5,229 nt of DNA from Propionibacteriaceae bacterium. Its GTDB lineage: Bacteria; Actinomycetota; Actinomycetes; Propionibacteriales; Propionibacteriaceae. The DNA is taken from contig PMBM01000093.1 of the NCBI GenBank assembly GCA_003153855.1, positions 34,301 to 39,529 of the forward strand. The letters run 5' to 3'. The position numbers were made by a program, and so were the translations under genes. A model generated the notes under the pieces. It worked only from the letters and a program-made list of their open reading frames with translations, was not told where the DNA came from and searched no databases. Positions 4,217 through 5,229 of this stretch are shown here, one piece after another; the first letter of the stretch is position 1, and each line of letters opens with the position of its first letter.

Positions 4217-5229
4217 GTGCGACACCCTCGCGAGTACGCGCTTTCGGCAGCCCTGATGGCATTCGTGATGCTCGTCGGCGGCTGTACGCAGGCGGGCATG
4301 GGCAGTCCCAGCGCCGCCACCCCGGCGCTCCACGCCGCCCCCACGCTCGACGGCGGAGTCGCCTCACGGTCCTCGTCGTCGTCCGCCACGGCGACCTCGA
4401 CGTCAGCCGTCGCGACCTCCTCGGCGGCGGCCTCCGGGGCACAGGTCACGGCCGCCGCCACGACGGACAAGGGCACGGCGACGACCCACAAGCAGTCGAC
4501 GTCGACCGGCCTCCTCGCCTCGATGAGCCGCCCGTTCCCTGCGAGCAACGCGTGGAACACCCCGATCACGGGCACGGCCGTCGACCCTCTGAGCTCCGCG
4601 ATCATCGCGTCCATCGGCTCGTCGACGAAGCTCCACATGGACTTCGGCGCGAACTGGAACGGCGGGCCGTTCGGCATCCCGTACATCGTCGTGCCGGGCA
4701 CGCAGGCCATGGTCAAGGTGACGTTCGACTACGCGAGCGAGTCAGACCCCGGGCCGTACCCGATCCCCAGCAACGCTCCCATCGAGGGCGGCGCCGGCTC
4801 CACGGGCGACCGCCACGTCATCGTCGTACAACCCGGCACCGGGAAGCTGTACGAGCTGTACGACGCGCATCTTCTCCCCGACGGGACCTGGCACGCGGGC
4901 TCGGGCGCGATCTTCGACCTCACTACCGGCGCCGACCGACCGGCGGGGTGGACCAGCGCCGACGCGGCCGGGCTCCCGATCCTGCCGGGCCTCGTCCGGT
5001 ACGACGAGGTGGCCTCGGGCGTCATCAACCACGCCATCCGGTTCACCGTCGTCACCACCCGAAAGGCGTACGTGTACCCGGCGCGGCACTACGCGAGCTC
5101 GAACACCGCGACGTCGTCGCCGCCGATGGGGACGCGGGTCAGGCTGAGGGCCGACTTCGACATCTCCGGCTACCCGCAGCAGGCGCGCGTGATCCTGCAG
5201 GCGATGAAGACGTACGGGATGATCGTCGC
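4217..5229 (+). CDS. Secreted lipoprotein of unknown function (C-terminus outside window)
   Basis: The frame is open for 337 codons from a GTG at 4217 to the right edge, so the true end is not seen. Residues 1-23 are a lipoprotein signal: MRHPREYALS, a hydrophobic stretch, then LVGGC with lipidation expected at C23. Residues 24 to about 103 are a low-complexity Ser/Thr/Ala linker, probably a flexible spacer. From about 106 the globular domain begins (FPASNAWNTPI) and holds strongly patterned motifs: FGIPYIVVPG (152-161), ESDPGPYPIPSNAPIEGG (175-192), GDRH (197-200), YELYDAH (212-218), AGWTSADAAGLPILPGLVRYDE (243-264), NHAIRF (271-276), YPARHYASS (287-295) and SPPMGTRVRL (301-310). I recall this core from hypothetical secreted proteins of actinobacteria and other phyla, but know of no assigned activity. 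H200, H218, H272 and H291 could be metal or catalytic residues. It shares a 69-bp promoter gap with the zinc operon. Confidence 0.88.
   Translation, partial: MRHPREYALSAALMAFVMLVGGCTQAGMGSPSAATPALHAAPTLDGGVASRSSSSSATATSTSAVATSSAAASGAQVTAAATTDKGTATTHKQSTSTGLLASMSRPFPASNAWNTPITGTAVDPLSSAIIASIGSSTKLHMDFGANWNGGPFGIPYIVVPGTQAMVKVTFDYASESDPGPYPIPSNAPIEGGAGSTGDRHVIVVQPGTGKLYELYDAHLLPDGTWHAGSGAIFDLTTGADRPAGWTSADAAGLPILPGLVRYDEVASGVINHAIRFTVVTTRKAYVYPARHYASSNTATSSPPMGTRVRLRADFDISGYPQQARVILQAMKTYGMIV

Noticed and set aside
3294..4442. Long minus-strand frame of 382 codons overlapping znuA
   Set aside because: It is a frame shadow of znuA extending antisense into the lipoprotein gene; the product is Arg/Ala/Pro-rich and shows no domain.
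1..5229. CRISPR array, tRNA, rRNA, riboswitch or integrase/transposase gene
   Set aside because: I saw no regularly spaced repeats, tRNA-like cloverleaf, rRNA sequence, known riboswitch core or recombinase motif anywhere in the window.

Overview
The window looks like chromosomal DNA from a high-GC actinomycete (Actinomycetota). Codons end mostly in G or C. -10 hexamers of the TAGNNT type sit next to start codons. The zinc regulator carries every metal ligand I recall from Streptomyces coelicolor Zur. I cannot name a genus.

Layout. (1) Positions 1-83, minus strand: the first 27 codons of an ABC-transporter ATPase that runs off the left edge. (2) Positions 84-710: no convincing gene. The stretch holds a degenerate 265-bp palindrome (242-506) whose three arm pairs are separately recognisable, around a perfect 17-bp inverted repeat (362-378/406-422). 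After it comes a probable promoter for the next genes. (3) Positions 711-1078, plus strand: two microprotein genes of 61 and 60 codons that overlap by one base (TGATG). I do not recognise them, but their products appear to be diverged copies of each other. (4) Positions 1109-4147, minus strand: a compact zinc-uptake operon, znuA-znuC-znuB-zur, with every junction overlapping. (5) Positions 4148-4216: a 69-bp divergent promoter region. A Zur box overlaps the -10 of the znu promoter, and both flanking genes look leaderless. (6) Positions 4217-5229, plus strand: a GTG-started secreted lipoprotein, open at the right edge, from a conserved actinobacterial family of unknown function.

How it works together. 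ZnuA, a lipid-anchored binding protein, captures extracellular zinc. ZnuB, the membrane channel, imports it, driven by the ATPase ZnuC. Zur, encoded last in the same transcript, should bind the operator at the znuA start when zinc is plentiful and shut off the whole operon, including itself. ZnuA lacks the usual His-rich loop. Instead, the permease carries a C-terminal tail with 13 histidines in 45 residues, probably cytoplasmic, and the ATPase has a smaller His cluster. The divergent lipoprotein shares the regulatory gap, so it may belong to the zinc response; this is inference.

The most interesting points are the permease/His-rich fusion, the paired microproteins, the large decayed palindrome, and the Zur-box/leaderless divergent promoter.
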